DNA from: Campylobacter jejuni
GTDB lineage: Bacteria; Campylobacterota; Campylobacteria; Campylobacterales; Campylobacteraceae
Length of the DNA: 64,000 bases
Direction of reading: 5' to 3'
Assembly: GCF_002179635.1 (NCBI RefSeq)
Contig: NZ_NFOE01000074.1
Location: 1-64,000 of the forward strand
In this document: in pieces, positions 16,221 to 26,838 of the stretch
Layout of the letters: the number at the start of each line of letters is the position of its first letter
Position numbering within the stretch: the first letter of the stretch is position 1
Program-made: the position numbers and the translations under genes
Notes under the pieces: generated by a model
Told to the model about the DNA's origin: nothing
Database searches by the model: none
The model's input: only the letters and a program-made list of their open reading frames with translations

Positions 16221-17308
16221 TTTTCTCCAAATAAAGCTTTAAGGTTTTTAAACGCTTCTTCTTGGTTATTAGTTTTGTCTTCATTATTTACTTCATTAAG
16301 CTCTATCTCATATCCAAGAAGCATGCTAGCTAAGCGTATATTAATACCACTTTTTCCTATGGCTTTGCTTTTTTGCTCACTATTTAGCGTTACAATAGCT
16401 TTTTTATCTTCGATACCAACTGAGTTTATAATGGCTGGAGCTAGGCTTCTAGTGATTAAAATTGCCATTTCATTAGAATACTCAATGCAGTCAATATTTT
16501 CATTTTTTAATTCTTTGCTTACAGCATTGATTCTAACTCCTTTTATACCCACAGTTGCTCCTACTGCATCAACGCTTGGGCTATTAGCTTGTAAGATGAT
16601 TTTTGCTCTCTCGCCCGGAATTCTTGCACTTGCATAAATATTTATAAGACCATCTTTGATTTCAGGAACTTCAGCTTTTAGTAAAGCTTCTAAAAATTTT
16701 GGGCTAGTTCTACTAAGCTCCATTCTCATACCTGATTTATCAATATATACATGTCTAATAACAGCTTTAATCACATCACCTACTTTAAATTTTTCACCTT
16801 TGATACGATTTTTTCTAGGTAAATATGCACGAAACTCATCAATTTCTACATAAGTATTTTCTTCACTATCTACTCTTACTACGCTACCAAAAACCATATG
16901 TCCTACCATTTTTTGGTATTTTTCATAGATTTTTTCTTCTAAGAGTTTTTGAATGTTATATTCTAATTCTTTATGTAAGATATTTACAGCAGTGCGACCT
17001 AAATTTTCTAAAGAACACTCATAAGTTAACTCATCGCCAATTTCTACATCTTTAGCTTCAGCCCTTGCTTTACTTAAAGCGATAAAATGCTCATTTTCAT
17101 TTTCTAATCTTTCATCATTATCAGCTACTACGATGATTTTTTGATAAAGTTGTAAATTTTTACCTGAATCAACAAAAAATTCATACTTATCACCATAAAT
17201 TTTCTTAGCAGTATTAATAAGTGCTTTTTTAACTCTTTCTCTTACATCTTCTATTTGTAAATTTTTCTCATTAGCAATGGATTCAATTATATCTGTGATT
17301 TTTTCCAT
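16217..17308 (-). CDS. nusA: Transcription termination/antitermination factor NusA
   Basis: A 363-residue NusA of the short epsilonproteobacterial type. It has an N-terminal RNA polymerase-binding domain (1-125), an S1 domain (about 130-200, GSVVRVDSEENTYVEI), and KH domains with GATVGIKGVRI and KAIGKSGINIRLAS. The acidic C-terminal repeats of E. coli NusA are absent, as expected in this group. It acts on RNA polymerase pausing and termination. It is divergent from the HP0268-like gene, sharing a promoter region at 17309-17431. Confidence 0.96.
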   Translation of the reverse strand: MEKITDIIESIANEKNLQIEDVRERVKKALINTAKKIYGDKYEFFVDSGKNLQLYQKIIVVADNDERLENENEHFIALSKARAEAKDVEIGDELTYECSLENLGRTAVNILHKELEYNIQKLLEEKIYEKYQKMVGHMVFGSVVRVDSEENTYVEIDEFRAYLPRKNRIKGEKFKVGDVIKAVIRHVYIDKSGMRMELSRTSPKFLEALLKAEVPEIKDGLINIYASARIPGERAKIILQANSPSVDAVGATVGIKGVRINAVSKELKNENIDCIEYSNEMAILITRSLAPAIINSVGIEDKKAIVTLNSEQKSKAIGKSGINIRLASMLLGYEIELNEVNNEDKTNNQEEAFKNLKALFGEN

Positions 17309-17393
17309 AATGACAATACAACCTTAATTTTGGATTTTAAAAGTTTGAAGAATAAAATTATATCTTTAATAAGTTTAATTAAAAGTAAAATTT

Positions 17394-17401
17394 GATATAA
17401 T
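17394..17401 (+). promoter_or_regulatory. Likely -10 box of the HP0268-like/miaB operon
   Basis: GATATAAT stands about 30 bases before the ATG at 17432, in the AT-rich divergent region with nusA. It fits the Campylobacter sigma-70 -10 element, which usually lacks a clear -35. Confidence 0.5.
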
Positions 17402-17431
17402 TTCAGATTAAAAAAACTTGAGGATGATGAT

Positions 17432-17674
17432 ATGGATTTAAAAATAGCAAGAACCTCTGTTGATGAAAAGCCAAAAAGTATAAGTTTAGAAAGTATTGAA
17501 AAGGCTGTAGATAAAGAAGGTCAAAAATTTTTCTATTTTGATAAAGACAATGCGCATAAGCAATTAATCGCTTTAGTAGAGCATTTTGAAAAAAAAGGAA
17601 AATGTGTTTATCATAGAACGATCAAATATGGTTTAGATGATACAGATTTTATGTATGAGGTACACATTCTTTGA
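17432..17674 (+). CDS. HP0268-like small protein (putative nuclease family)
   Basis: An 80-residue protein similar to Cj0459c and H. pylori HP0268. I recall HP0268 being reported to have an Smr-like fold and nuclease activity. The conserved centre is [21 protein letters not shown]. The start follows a GAGGATGATGAT leader. The stop overlaps the TTG start of miaB by four bases, so the pair is coupled. No catalytic residue can be assigned from this sequence alone. Confidence 0.85.
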   Translation: MDLKIARTSVDEKPKSISLESIEKAVDKEGQKFFYFDKDNAHKQLIALVEHFEKKGKCVYHRTIKYGLDDTDFMYEVHIL

Positions 17675-18969
17675 GTAAAAAACTTTTTATACAAACTTTA
17701 GGTTGTGCTATGAATGTTAGAGATTCAGAGCATATGATAGCCGAACTTAAAGAAAAAGAAAATTATGAATTAACTCAAGATGCAAAAGAAGCAGATTTGA
17801 TTTTAATCAATACTTGCTCAGTACGTGAAAAGCCTGTGCATAAGCTTTTTTCAGAAGTTGGAAGCTTTGAAAAAATCAAAAAAAATGGCGCTAAAATAGG
17901 AGTTTGTGGTTGCACTGCTTCGCATTTAGGAGATGAGATTTTTAAGCGCGCTCCAAATGTGGATTTTGTTTTGGGCGCTAGAAATGTTTCTAAAATTACA
18001 AAGGCTGTAAATACGCCAAAATTTTTAGGTAATGATATAGATTTTGATGAGAGTAATTATGCTTTTGCAGATTTTAGAAATAGTCTTTATAAAACTTATA
18101 TTAATATTTCTATAGGTTGTGATAAACATTGTACTTATTGTATAGTGCCACACACAAGAGGAGATGAAATTTCTATACCTTTTGAGATTATTAAAAATGA
18201 AGCATTAAAAGCTGTTTCTAAAGGTGCTAAAGAGATTTTTTTACTAGGGCAAAATGTTAATAATTATGGCAAAAGATTTTCTAATGCACATGAAAAGATT
18301 AATTTTTCAGATCTTTTGGAAAAGTTAAGTGAAATAGAAGGATTAGAACGTATCCGCTTTACAAGTCCACACCCATTACATATGGATGATAGATTTTTAG
18401 AGGTTTTTTCTAAAAATCCTAAAGTGTGTAAGTCTATGCATATGCCTTTACAAAGTGGCTCAAGTGAAATTTTAAAAGCTATGAAACGTGGTTATACTAA
18501 AGAGTGGTATTTAGATAGAGCATTGAAATTGCGTTCTATGTGTAAAGATGTGAGTATTTCTACTGATGTGATTGTAGCTTTTCCAGGAGAGAGCGATAAA
18601 GACTTTGAAGATACTATGGATGTACTTGAAAAAGTGCGATTTGAGCAAATGTTTTCTTTTAAATACTCTAAAAGACCATTAACTAAAGCTGCAACTATGC
18701 CAAATCAAATTCCTGATGATATAGCTTCAAAACGCTTGAGTATTTTACAAGCAAGACATACAGAAATTTTAGACGAAATTGTTGCAAAACAAAAAGATAA
18801 AGAAATTGAAGTTTTATTTGAAGAATTAAGAAGTGAAGGTTTTGTAGCAGGTAGAAGTGATAATAACTTTTTGATTCAAGTTAAAGGTAGTGAAGAGTTA
18901 TTAGGACAAATGAAAAAAGTAAAAATCACCAATCCTAGGCGTATGGTGTTAAATGGCGAAATCCTTTAA
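17671..18969 (+). CDS. miaB: tRNA-2-methylthio-N6-dimethylallyladenosine synthase MiaB
   Basis: A 432-residue radical-SAM methylthiotransferase that adds the methylthio group to i6A37 of tRNAs. It has the N-terminal UPF0004 domain with three cluster Cys (TLGCAMN, NTCSVRE, CGCTAS), a radical-SAM CDKHCTYC at about 150-157, and a C-terminal TRAM-like domain. The TTG start is coupled to the preceding gene, and the end overlaps the DUF374 gene by 17 bases. Confidence 0.95.
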   Translation: MSKKLFIQTLGCAMNVRDSEHMIAELKEKENYELTQDAKEADLILINTCSVREKPVHKLFSEVGSFEKIKKNGAKIGVCGCTASHLGDEIFKRAPNVDFVLGARNVSKITKAVNTPKFLGNDIDFDESNYAFADFRNSLYKTYINISIGCDKHCTYCIVPHTRGDEISIPFEIIKNEALKAVSKGAKEIFLLGQNVNNYGKRFSNAHEKINFSDLLEKLSEIEGLERIRFTSPHPLHMDDRFLEVFSKNPKVCKSMHMPLQSGSSEILKAMKRGYTKEWYLDRALKLRSMCKDVSISTDVIVAFPGESDKDFEDTMDVLEKVRFEQMFSFKYSKRPLTKAATMPNQIPDDIASKRLSILQARHTEILDEIVAKQKDKEIEVLFEELRSEGFVAGRSDNNFLIQVKGSEELLGQMKKVKITNPRRMVLNGEIL

Positions 18970-19576
18970 GATTAATCTTTTAGCTTTTGGAATTTTTTTA
19001 TTACAATGGCTGATTTTTTTAACTTGCAGAAAGGTTTATTTAGGGCAAAAGCTTCCAAAAAGATCGTGTGTGATACTTTTTTGGCATGGGCGTCTTGCTC
19101 TCATGCCTTTTGCTTATCGTAAGATGGGCATTAAAGGAAAAAAAGCTTATGTGATGATTTCACATCATAAAGATGGGGAAATCATTGCTAGAAATATTGC
19201 TTTGTTTGGTTTAGATACTCTAAGAGGTAGTACAAGTAAAGGTGCTTTGGCTTTGCTAAAACAATCTTTTAAAATTTTAGATCAAGGTGATGATGTGATT
19301 ATTACTCCAGATGGTCCAAGAGGACCTTATCATAGTGTTTCTGATGGTTCTGTGATGATTGCTTTGAAAAAAAATGCTCCACTTTTTTTACTAAATTATG
19401 AGGCAAGTTCCTTTTGGGAATTTAAAAGTTGGGATAAAATGATTTTACCTAAACCTTTTTCTAAAATTACTTATAGATTGAGTAAAGAAATAAAAATACA
19501 AAATTTAAATTTAGAAGAAGCTAAAGTATTGATAAAAGAAAAATTTGATATGATAAGTCAAATAGATAAAGGATAA
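18953..19576 (+). CDS. DUF374 lysophospholipid-acyltransferase-family protein
   Basis: A 207-residue LPLAT-fold protein with an N-terminal membrane segment (residues 5-25). Its conserved blocks are [33 protein letters not shown] and ITPDGPRGP. This family includes lipid A/phospholipid acyltransferases of the inner-membrane cytoplasmic face. The exact acyl acceptor is unknown; the conserved place after miaB matches Cj0457c. The operon continues with the PilM/N/O-like genes six bases later. Confidence 0.88.
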   Translation: MAKSFKINLLAFGIFLLQWLIFLTCRKVYLGQKLPKRSCVILFWHGRLALMPFAYRKMGIKGKKAYVMISHHKDGEIIARNIALFGLDTLRGSTSKGALALLKQSFKILDQGDDVIITPDGPRGPYHSVSDGSVMIALKKNAPLFLLNYEASSFWEFKSWDKMILPKPFSKITYRLSKEIKIQNLNLEEAKVLIKEKFDMISQIDKG

Positions 19577-19581
19577 ACATT

Positions 19582-20547
19582 ATGTTATCTTTTTTTAGAA
19601 AATATATTTTACAGCTTTTAATTAGTATTTGTTATGATGAAAAACGGTATATTATAAGATGTCATACTTGGAAAAAATCTCAGCCTATTGATACTTTTGA
19701 AAAGAGCTTTGAAGATAAAGAAAAAGCTATAGAATATGTTAAGAATTTAGTTAAAGATTTTCAAATTTATTATATTTGTGCTTTTTTTACTCCTATTGCT
19801 CAAGGAGTAGTGCCAAGTTTAAATTTTAAGGAACTTTCTAAATTTGGTGTAGATGCGAATAGTGTTAAATGCATTTCTTTTAGCAATAGTTTGTTGTATG
19901 TTTCTCATAGTTCTTTAAAATCTTACCAAGAAGATTATGAGGTTTTTGGTGGTTTAGATTTACTTTATTCACCTTTTTCTTTACTTTATTATTGTATAAC
20001 AAATAGAGGTTTTGAAAAAAAAATAGGCCTTTATGTGTATAGATACCATGATTTTGTTGCGATGTTAATTTGTAAAAATGAAACTATATTATTTGGAAGC
20101 TATTTTAATATAGCAAGTCAAAATTATGATGAAGATGATTTTTTTGATGATATTAAAGAAGAATTTGACTTACAAATTGATGATGAAAATCAAGAAGAAG
20201 AAAATGAACAAAATTATGATTTAAAAAGTTTAGAAGAAATGAGTCAAGAGCTTGATAAACTTGAAGAATTAGAAGATGAAAAAGAAGATAGACCTATAAA
20301 TTCTTTAGAAAATTTTAGTTCTGATATGAAAATGATAGAATATATTATTTCAAGTGTTAAAGAATTTTATCATAATCCTTTATATGAAAATAGTTTTTTA
20401 GAAGAGATTGTGATTTTTGATGAAGAAAGTTTTAGTTCAACCTCTTTAGATTATTTAGAGAACGAGCTTTTTATCAAACCAAAAATTGAATTTGTAGATA
20501 CTTTAAATTTAATGAATGATCTCATGGTGAAGGATTTAAGATTATGA
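19582..20547 (+). CDS. PilM/GspL-like protein of unknown function (Cj0456-type)
   Basis: A 321-residue acidic protein. The first 220 residues alternate strands and helices in a way that could be a degenerate actin-like PilM/GspL domain. This is followed by a very acidic stretch (EEDNEQNYD-type, about 185-235). No ATPase motif is obvious. It is followed by a PilN-like and a PilO-like gene with overlapping ends, the order pilM-pilN-pilO. The PilM assignment rests mainly on this order. Confidence 0.6.
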   Translation: MLSFFRKYILQLLISICYDEKRYIIRCHTWKKSQPIDTFEKSFEDKEKAIEYVKNLVKDFQIYYICAFFTPIAQGVVPSLNFKELSKFGVDANSVKCISFSNSLLYVSHSSLKSYQEDYEVFGGLDLLYSPFSLLYYCITNRGFEKKIGLYVYRYHDFVAMLICKNETILFGSYFNIASQNYDEDDFFDDIKEEFDLQIDDENQEEENEQNYDLKSLEEMSQELDKLEELEDEKEDRPINSLENFSSDMKMIEYIISSVKEFYHNPLYENSFLEEIVIFDEESFSSTSLDYLENELFIKPKIEFVDTLNLMNDLMVKDLRL

Positions 20548-21086
20548 GATATAGTTTAATTAAACCTAAGACAAAGCCAATTTTTAATCTTTTTACCAGA
20601 ATTTGGATTTATTTTACAAGTATTAGTGTAGCTTTAATTTTTCTATTATTCATAATACTAGTTTTTAAAAATTATTCTACACGGCTACAACTAGATAATA
20701 AAAAAGAAGAATTGATTCAAACTATAACTCAAATTAATGCTGGTAAAATTAAATACAAGGAGTTGTTGAGACAAAATGATAAAGTAGAATTGATTTTGGG
20801 CAGTTTGACAAAAGAAAATAGAGAAGGTAAAAATAAAACACTATTAAAAAGTATACAAAACCTTTTTGCATTAGTTCCCAAGGATATTTCTCTTGATGAG
20901 GTTTTAATGGAGAATAATTCTTTAATACTAAGAGGTATTACACCTTCAAAAGAAATGTTCGCATTGTTATTGGAAACACCTTTAAGAAGTATTTTTTCAA
21001 GTTCTCAGGTTAGCTATTATCAATTAGAAAATGGTTGGTATCGTTTTGTTAGTGTTAATATTACCATACCAGAGGAAAATTTATGA
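20544..21086 (+). CDS. PilN-like inner-membrane protein (Cj0455-type)
   Basis: A 180-residue bitopic protein with a short cytoplasmic N-terminus, one membrane helix at about 22-45, a coiled coil (50-85), then a small alpha/beta domain. The segment LVPKDISLDEVLMENNSLILRGITPSKEM is the layout typical of PilN/GspL periplasmic domains. It overlaps both neighbours by four bases. It probably scaffolds an envelope machine with the genes on either side; the partner machine is not in the window. Confidence 0.65.
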   Translation: MRYSLIKPKTKPIFNLFTRIWIYFTSISVALIFLLFIILVFKNYSTRLQLDNKKEELIQTITQINAGKIKYKELLRQNDKVELILGSLTKENREGKNKTLLKSIQNLFALVPKDISLDEVLMENNSLILRGITPSKEMFALLLETPLRSIFSSSQVSYYQLENGWYRFVSVNITIPEENL

Positions 21087-21622
21087 ATAAAAATGATAAA
21101 AGCTTAGAAGAAGCAGATGTATTAAAAATATTAATTTATTCTTTTTCTTTTATTGGACTTTGTGCATTATTGATTTTATTTTTAATTATGCCTTTTTTAA
21201 AAGATTATAAAATTGAACATTCAAAATTAGCTAAACAACAAATTCAAAATACTAAAGCTTTACATGAATTACAAGCTTTGGAGAAAGTTATTGCTGATTT
21301 TCAAAATGCTAATATGCAAAATTTAAATCAAATTAGTACTGATTTTTCTCAAAAAGAATTAATGAATTTTATGAAAAATTATTTTGATGATATAAAAATT
21401 AATCTTATTCCTATACAAAAAGAATCGGAGTATTTGAAATATCAATTTGGAGTTAATGTGAAAATGAAAAAACCTCAAGCTTTTTATTCTTTCTTAAATG
21501 ACCTGAGAAATTATAAAAATTTAATCGAAATTTCAACTCCGATAGAATTTAAAGCAGAGGAAAAGCATATTAACTTAAAATTTAGAATTAAAGTATTTTA
21601 TGCATCACCTATTCAAAAATAA
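21083..21622 (+). CDS. PilO/GspM-like inner-membrane protein (Cj0454-type)
   Basis: A 179-residue protein with one membrane helix (about 15-37), a long coiled coil, and a C-terminal ferredoxin-like region (FYSFLNDLRNYKNLIEIS..). This is the PilO arrangement. The family has no enzymatic role and forms heterodimers with PilN. It overlaps the PilN-like gene and converges on the lipoprotein gene, with a hairpin across both stops. Confidence 0.65.
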   Translation: MNKNDKSLEEADVLKILIYSFSFIGLCALLILFLIMPFLKDYKIEHSKLAKQQIQNTKALHELQALEKVIADFQNANMQNLNQISTDFSQKELMNFMKNYFDDIKINLIPIQKESEYLKYQFGVNVKMKKPQAFYSFLNDLRNYKNLIEISTPIEFKAEEKHINLKFRIKVFYASPIQK

Positions 21623-22400
21623 TTACTTCATTATTTTGATAAGGAGTAACTTCTTCTTTATTGCTTTGTTTTGCATCTTGAACTTCTGAGTTTTTTTGTG
21701 CTTTTGGCTCTTCTTTGATTTCTTTGATGTTAGTTTTTAAACTAGATGTGATTTCTTTATAAAAAGCAACAAAAACTTTATCAATTTCTAAAGCACTTGC
21801 TGCAAGACTTTCATTAAGCTGAGTAGGAACAGCACTGTATACCTCTCTAAAGCTTTCTATGCTTGCTTGACCTTTTATAGGATAATTTAAGATAATAGGA
21901 TCGTTTAATTTTGCTGAGCTTGTTGTGCTTTGGAAAGTATCTTCTTGATGTAAATTATTTAAATGACTTTGAGCTTCTAAAATAATCATAAAAGAAGACT
22001 CTACACTATCACCTCTAAGACTTGAATTTCTTGTAACCTTATCTTCATATAAATTAGCATTAATAACTATATTAAAGGCATAATCAGGATTTTCATTATC
22101 TATAATATATCCTTTACTTTGAAGCAATACTTTGCTATCTTCTAAAAGTTGTTTTTTGAGTAATTCTAGGCTTTTATTGATTCTTTGATTTAGAGTAGAT
22201 TGCTCAAAATATGAACTATAAAAAGTACTTTTTATAATTTCTACATTATTGATTTTGACTTTAGGGTTATTAGCATTTGTGTGGTTGTGTTCTTCAAAAG
22301 TGCTTTTAAAATTTGGCATAGAAATATAATATGTTTTTTGATTACCAGTGCAAGCACTTAAAAATAAGATTATGCTAAAAAATAATAATATTTTTTTCAT
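21609..22400 (-). CDS. Lipoprotein, possibly HpaA-like (Cj0406-type)
   Basis: A 263-residue exported lipoprotein with the signal MKKILLFFSIILFLSAC; Cys17 is the lipidated residue in an LSAC lipobox. The mature part (KVKINNVEIIKSTFYSSYF.., then strands with DYAFNIVINANLYED) resembles the H. pylori HpaA/NLBH family. The C-terminus is rich in Lys, Glu and Gln. It is probably outer-membrane anchored. It has its own promoter region at 22401-22472, shared divergently with lgt. Confidence 0.75.
   Translation of the reverse strand: MKKILLFFSIILFLSACTGNQKTYYISMPNFKSTFEEHNHTNANNPKVKINNVEIIKSTFYSSYFEQSTLNQRINKSLELLKKQLLEDSKVLLQSKGYIIDNENPDYAFNIVINANLYEDKVTRNSSLRGDSVESSFMIILEAQSHLNNLHQEDTFQSTTSSAKLNDPIILNYPIKGQASIESFREVYSAVPTQLNESLAASALEIDKVFVAFYKEITSSLKTNIKEIKEEPKAQKNSEVQDAKQSNKEEVTPYQNNEVIIFE
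21613..21639. terminator. Bidirectional hairpin between the PilO-like gene and the lipoprotein gene
   Basis: TCAAAAATAAT pairs with ATTATTTTGA around TACTTC, with one bulged A, spanning both convergent stops. It is AT-rich but positioned as a shared terminator. Confidence 0.4.
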
Positions 22401-22472
22401 TTTCTCTCCTTGCGATTTTTATAATTATAACAATTTTTTGCTATATTATATGTTTTATAATAAAGGCTTTTT

Positions 22473-23288
22473 ATGGAATTTTGGCAAAATATTTATGCAA
22501 ATTTTGATGTGGTAGCTTTTGAAATTTTTGGTTTAAAAGTGCATTGGTATGGCATTATGTATGTGCTAGCTTTGCTCGTTGCTTTAATGGTTGCAAAATA
22601 CTATGCGATTAAAGACAATATGGGAATTTCTAAAGCTATGCTTGATAGCTATTTTATATGGGTAGAAATAGGGGTGATTTTAGGTGCAAGAATAGGTTAT
22701 ATTTTAATTTATGATGCACATACTTTATGGTATCTTACACATCCTTGGCAAATTTTTAATCCTTTTTATAATGGAGAATTCGTAGGGATTAGGGGTATGA
22801 GTTATCATGGTGCTGTTGTGGGATTTTTGATAGCAACTTATGCCTTTTGTAAAAAAAATAAGCAAAATTTATGGAAATATCTTGATTTGGTAGCTATTAG
22901 TGTGCCATGTGGTTATATTTTTGGCCGTATTGGAAATTTCTTAAATCAAGAATTATTTGGTAGAACTACAGAAGCACCTTGGGGTATTTATGTAGATGGA
23001 ATATTGCGTCATCCATCGCAGCTTTATGAGGCATTTTTAGAAGGTTTTGTAGTTTTTGCTATTTTACTACTAATAAAAAAATATAAAAAATACAATGGAG
23101 AATTAATTGCTTATTATACGATTTTGTATGCTCTAGCACGCTTTGTATGTGAGTTTTTTAGAGAGCCTGATTTTGGTATAGGCTTTGTTGCTTTTGGTAT
23201 GAGCATGGGTCAAATCTTAAGCTTATTAATGTTCTTATTAGGACTAATTTTATCTTTTTATTTAAGAAATATTAAAAAAAATTTATAA
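22473..23288 (+). CDS. lgt: Prolipoprotein diacylglyceryl transferase
   Basis: A 271-residue polytopic inner-membrane enzyme that attaches diacylglycerol to lipobox Cys, the first step of lipoprotein maturation. Family marks are [20 protein letters not shown] and the signature [14 protein letters not shown]. Seven membrane helices are visible. It stands alone, between the divergent lipoprotein gene, which needs it, and the frd operon. Confidence 0.95.
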   Translation: MEFWQNIYANFDVVAFEIFGLKVHWYGIMYVLALLVALMVAKYYAIKDNMGISKAMLDSYFIWVEIGVILGARIGYILIYDAHTLWYLTHPWQIFNPFYNGEFVGIRGMSYHGAVVGFLIATYAFCKKNKQNLWKYLDLVAISVPCGYIFGRIGNFLNQELFGRTTEAPWGIYVDGILRHPSQLYEAFLEGFVVFAILLLIKKYKKYNGELIAYYTILYALARFVCEFFREPDFGIGFVAFGMSMGQILSLLMFLLGLILSFYLRNIKKNL

Positions 23289-23317
23289 ATTTTTATTTAT
23301 TTTAAGAATAAAAGTTC

Positions 23318-23323
23318 TATAAT
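23318..23323 (+). promoter_or_regulatory. Candidate -10 box of frdCAB
   Basis: A TATAAT-like element (CTATAATTG) lies about 45 bases before the frdC ATG, in the 77-base gap after lgt. AAGGAG follows just before the ATG. Confidence 0.5.
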
Positions 23324-23365
23324 TGCTCCGATATTAAAACTTATCAACTTTTAAAAGGAGTAAAT

Positions 23366-24145
23366 ATGAGCCAACTCATTGAAGGTTTTTTAGGCAAGAG
23401 TGTTGATGGCAAAAAAAGTAAAATGCCAGCAAAACTTGACTATATTCAAAGTGCAACAGGCTTAATCTTAGGTTTGTTTATGTGGGCACATATGTTGTTC
23501 GTTTCTACCATTTTGGTTAGTGATGATTTTTTTGATTCAGTGGTTCACTTTTTAGAACTAAAATTTATCATTAATAGCCCTATGATGAGCTACATCACTT
23601 CTTTCTTAGCTGCCTGTGTTTTGGTTATTTTCTTTGTGCATGCAGGTCTTGCAATGAGAAAATTTCCTATTAATTTCAGACAATACCAACTTTGTAGAAC
23701 ACACTTAAAATATATGAATCATGGCGATTCTTCTTTATGGTGGGTCCAAGCTGCAACTGGTTTTGTAATGTTTTTCTTGGGTTCTGCACACTTAATTTTT
23801 ATCATTACTAATGCAGATAAGATTAGTGCTGATATGTCAGGTGATAGAGTAGTAAGCCATTTTATGTGGTTATTTTATATTGCATTATTAATCTGTGTTG
23901 AATTACATGGAAGTATTGGTCTTTATAGATTATGTGTAAAATGGGGTTGGTTTGAAGGAAAAGATGCAAAAGAAAGTCGTAAAAAACTTAAAAAAGCAAA
24001 ATGGTTTATTAGTATTTTCTTCTTAGTTTTAGGTGTATTAAGCTTGGCTGCTTTTGCAAAAATAGGCTTTAATAATTACCAAAACAACTCTGTGGCACAA
24101 ATAGTAAAAACTTATGATGGAGCTAAATATGAACATACAATATAG
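23366..24145 (+). CDS. frdC: Fumarate reductase cytochrome b subunit
   Basis: A 259-residue di-haem membrane subunit of the Wolinella-type quinol:fumarate reductase, passing electrons from menaquinol to FrdB. There are five membrane helices, with haem-ligand His candidates in [23 protein letters not shown] and [16 protein letters not shown] precedes the ATG. The 3' end overlaps frdA by 17 bases. Confidence 0.96.
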   Translation: MSQLIEGFLGKSVDGKKSKMPAKLDYIQSATGLILGLFMWAHMLFVSTILVSDDFFDSVVHFLELKFIINSPMMSYITSFLAACVLVIFFVHAGLAMRKFPINFRQYQLCRTHLKYMNHGDSSLWWVQAATGFVMFFLGSAHLIFIITNADKISADMSGDRVVSHFMWLFYIALLICVELHGSIGLYRLCVKWGWFEGKDAKESRKKLKKAKWFISIFFLVLGVLSLAAFAKIGFNNYQNNSVAQIVKTYDGAKYEHTI

Positions 24146-26120
24146 TGATGCTTTAGTTATCGGTGGTGGTCTTGCAGGTTTAAGAGCTGCTATTGAAGTT
24201 GCAAAAAGTGGTCAAAGTGTAACTTTATTAAGTATTTGTCCGGTTAAAAGATCTCACTCAGCTGCTGTACAAGGTGGTATGCAAGCGAGTTTAGGAAATA
24301 GTGTTAAAGGTGAGGGAGATAATGAAGATGTGCATTTTGCTGATACAGTAAAAGGGTCTGACTGGGGCTGTGATCAAGAAGTTGCAAGAATGTTTGCACA
24401 AACTGCTCCAAAAGCTGTACGTGAGCTTGCTGCTTGGGGTGTACCTTGGACTAGGGTTACAAAAGGACCTAGAACTGTTGTTATCAATGCTCAAAAAACT
24501 ACCATTGAAGAAAAAGAAGAAGCACATGGTCTTATAAATGCAAGAGACTTTGGTGGTACTAAAAAATGGAGAACATGTTATATCGCTGATGCAACAGGAC
24601 ATTGTATGTTATATGGTGTGGCAAATGAAGCGATTAAACATCAAGTTAAAATCATCGATAGAATGGAAGCAGTAAGAATTATCCATGATGGTAAAAAATG
24701 TCTAGGGGCTATCGCTAGAGATTTAACCAATGGAGAATTAATTGCTTATGTTGCTAGAGGAACTATGATTGCAACAGGTGGTTATGGTAGAATTTATAAA
24801 CAAACTACAAATGCAGTAATTTGCGAAGGTACAGGAGCTGCTATCGCACTTGAGACTGGACTTTGCAGACTTTCAAATATGGAAGCAGTACAATTTCACC
24901 CAACTCCAATCGTACCAAGTGGTATCTTACTAACTGAAGGTTGTAGAGGTGATGGTGGTATCTTAAGAGATGTTGATGGTTACCGCTTTATGCCTGATTA
25001 TGAGCCTGAGAAAAAAGAACTTGCAAGCAGGGATGTTGTAAGTCGTAGAATGATGGAGCACATTAGAAAAGGAAAAGGTGTAAAAAGCCCTTATGGAGAT
25101 CATTTATGGCTTGATATTTCTATCCTTGGTCGTGCTCATGTTGAAAAAAATCTTCGTGATGTTCAAGATATTTGTAAGACATTTAATGGTATTGATCCTG
25201 CTGATGAGGGTCCAAAAGGTTGGGCACCAGTTTTACCTATGCAACATTACTCAATGGGTGGTATTAGAACTAAACCAACTGGCGAAAGCCAATGGTTAAA
25301 TGGTCTTTTTGCATGTGGTGAAGCAGCTTGCTGGGATATGCACGGATTTAACCGTTTAGGCGGAAATTCATGTTCAGAAACTGTTGTTGCAGGTATGATT
25401 GTAGGGGATTATTTTGCACAATATTGTAAAAAAAATGGTAATGATATTGATACAAATATCGTTAAATCTTTCCTTTCTAAGGAGTATGATTACTTAAAAT
25501 CTCTTGTAAGTAAAGAAGGAAAACATGATGTATTTGAAATCAAAAATAGAATGAAAGACATTATGTGGGAAAAAGTAGCTATCTTTAGAACAGGTCAAGG
25601 TCTTGAAGAAGCGGTTAAAGAGCTTGAAGAGTTATATCATAAATCACTTGATTTAAAAGTACGTGATAAAGAATTAAAATGTGCAAACCCAGAGCTTGAA
25701 GAAGCTTATAGAGTTCCAAGAATGCTAAAAATTGCTTTATGTGTTGCTTATGGTGCGCTTTTAAGAACAGAAAGCCGTGGGGCTCATTATAGAGAAGATT
25801 ATCCAAAAAGAGATGACTTAAATTGGATGAAAAGAACAAATACTTACTGGGTAGAAGGTGAAAGTATGCCTAGAGTTGAGTATGAAGATCTTGATATTAT
25901 GAAAATGGAAATTCCACCTGCATTTAGAGGTTATGGTGCTAAAGGAAATATTATTGAAAACCCATTAAGCGAAAAACGTCAAGCTGAAGTTGATGCGATC
26001 CGTGAAAAAATGGAAGCAGAAGGCAAAGGTAGATATGAAATTCAACATGCTTTAATGCCTTATGAATTACAAGCTAAATTTAAAGCACCAAATCAAAGAA
26101 TAGGAGTTGATTATGAGTAG
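24129..26120 (+). CDS. frdA: Fumarate reductase flavoprotein subunit
   Basis: A 663-residue catalytic subunit with covalent FAD, reducing fumarate at the cytoplasmic face. It has the FAD fold [12 protein letters not shown], the flavin-linking SHSAAVQGG and the active-site [10 protein letters not shown] region. ATG 24129 is chosen over 24114/24117 because GGAG at 24119-24122 is correctly spaced and it gives the usual MNxQYSDAL N-terminus. It overlaps frdC and frdB. Confidence 0.96.
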   Translation: MNIQYSDALVIGGGLAGLRAAIEVAKSGQSVTLLSICPVKRSHSAAVQGGMQASLGNSVKGEGDNEDVHFADTVKGSDWGCDQEVARMFAQTAPKAVRELAAWGVPWTRVTKGPRTVVINAQKTTIEEKEEAHGLINARDFGGTKKWRTCYIADATGHCMLYGVANEAIKHQVKIIDRMEAVRIIHDGKKCLGAIARDLTNGELIAYVARGTMIATGGYGRIYKQTTNAVICEGTGAAIALETGLCRLSNMEAVQFHPTPIVPSGILLTEGCRGDGGILRDVDGYRFMPDYEPEKKELASRDVVSRRMMEHIRKGKGVKSPYGDHLWLDISILGRAHVEKNLRDVQDICKTFNGIDPADEGPKGWAPVLPMQHYSMGGIRTKPTGESQWLNGLFACGEAACWDMHGFNRLGGNSCSETVVAGMIVGDYFAQYCKKNGNDIDTNIVKSFLSKEYDYLKSLVSKEGKHDVFEIKNRMKDIMWEKVAIFRTGQGLEEAVKELEELYHKSLDLKVRDKELKCANPELEEAYRVPRMLKIALCVAYGALLRTESRGAHYREDYPKRDDLNWMKRTNTYWVEGESMPRVEYEDLDIMKMEIPPAFRGYGAKGNIIENPLSEKRQAEVDAIREKMEAEGKGRYEIQHALMPYELQAKFKAPNQRIGVDYE

Positions 26121-26838
26121 AAAATTAACAATAAGAGCATTTAAATATAATCCATTAAGTAAAATTTCTAAGCCTCATTTTGTTACTTATGAGCTTGAAG
26201 AAACTCCATTTATGACGATTTTTGTGTGCTTAACTCAAATCAGAGAAAAAATGGATGCGGATTTGAGTTTTGACTTTGTATGTAGAGCAGGGATTTGCGG
26301 AAGCTGTGCTATGATGATTAACGGTAAGCCAAAACTTGCTTGTAAAACATTGACAAAAGACTATCCAGATGGCGTTATAGAACTTATGCCTTTACCTGCA
26401 TTTAGACACATAAAAGATTTAAGTGTTAATACAGGTGAGTGGTTTGATGGTATGTGCAAACGCGTTGAAAGCTGGGTGCATAATGAAAAAGATACAGATA
26501 TTTCTAAACTTGAAGAGCGTATTGAGCCAGAAGTTGCTGATGAGACTTTTGAACTTGATCGTTGTATAGAGTGTGGAATTTGTGTTGCTTCTTGTGCAAC
26601 TAAGTTAATGAGACCTGACTTTATCGCAGCTACCGGGCTTTTAAGAACAGCTAGATATTTACAAGATCCACATGATCACAGAACCATAGAAGATTTTTAT
26701 GAATTAGTGGGCGATGATGATGGTGTATTTGGATGTATGTCTTTACTTGCATGTGAAGATAATTGTCCAAAAGAACTACCTTTACAAAGCAAAATCGCTT
26801 ATATGAGAAGACAGCTTGTCGCTCAAAGAAACAAATAA
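26113..26838 (+). CDS. frdB: Fumarate reductase iron-sulfur subunit
   Basis: A 241-residue electron-transfer subunit. It has a plant-type [2Fe-2S] site [11 protein letters not shown] with a later Cys, a [4Fe-4S] motif [11 protein letters not shown], and a [3Fe-4S] Cys group ([12 protein letters not shown]). The ATG at 26113 has TAGGAG six bases upstream, so the TTG at 26107 is not needed. The last gene of frdCAB; a GC-rich hairpin begins four bases after the stop. Confidence 0.96.
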   Translation: MSRKLTIRAFKYNPLSKISKPHFVTYELEETPFMTIFVCLTQIREKMDADLSFDFVCRAGICGSCAMMINGKPKLACKTLTKDYPDGVIELMPLPAFRHIKDLSVNTGEWFDGMCKRVESWVHNEKDTDISKLEERIEPEVADETFELDRCIECGICVASCATKLMRPDFIAATGLLRTARYLQDPHDHRTIEDFYELVGDDDGVFGCMSLLACEDNCPKELPLQSKIAYMRRQLVAQRNK

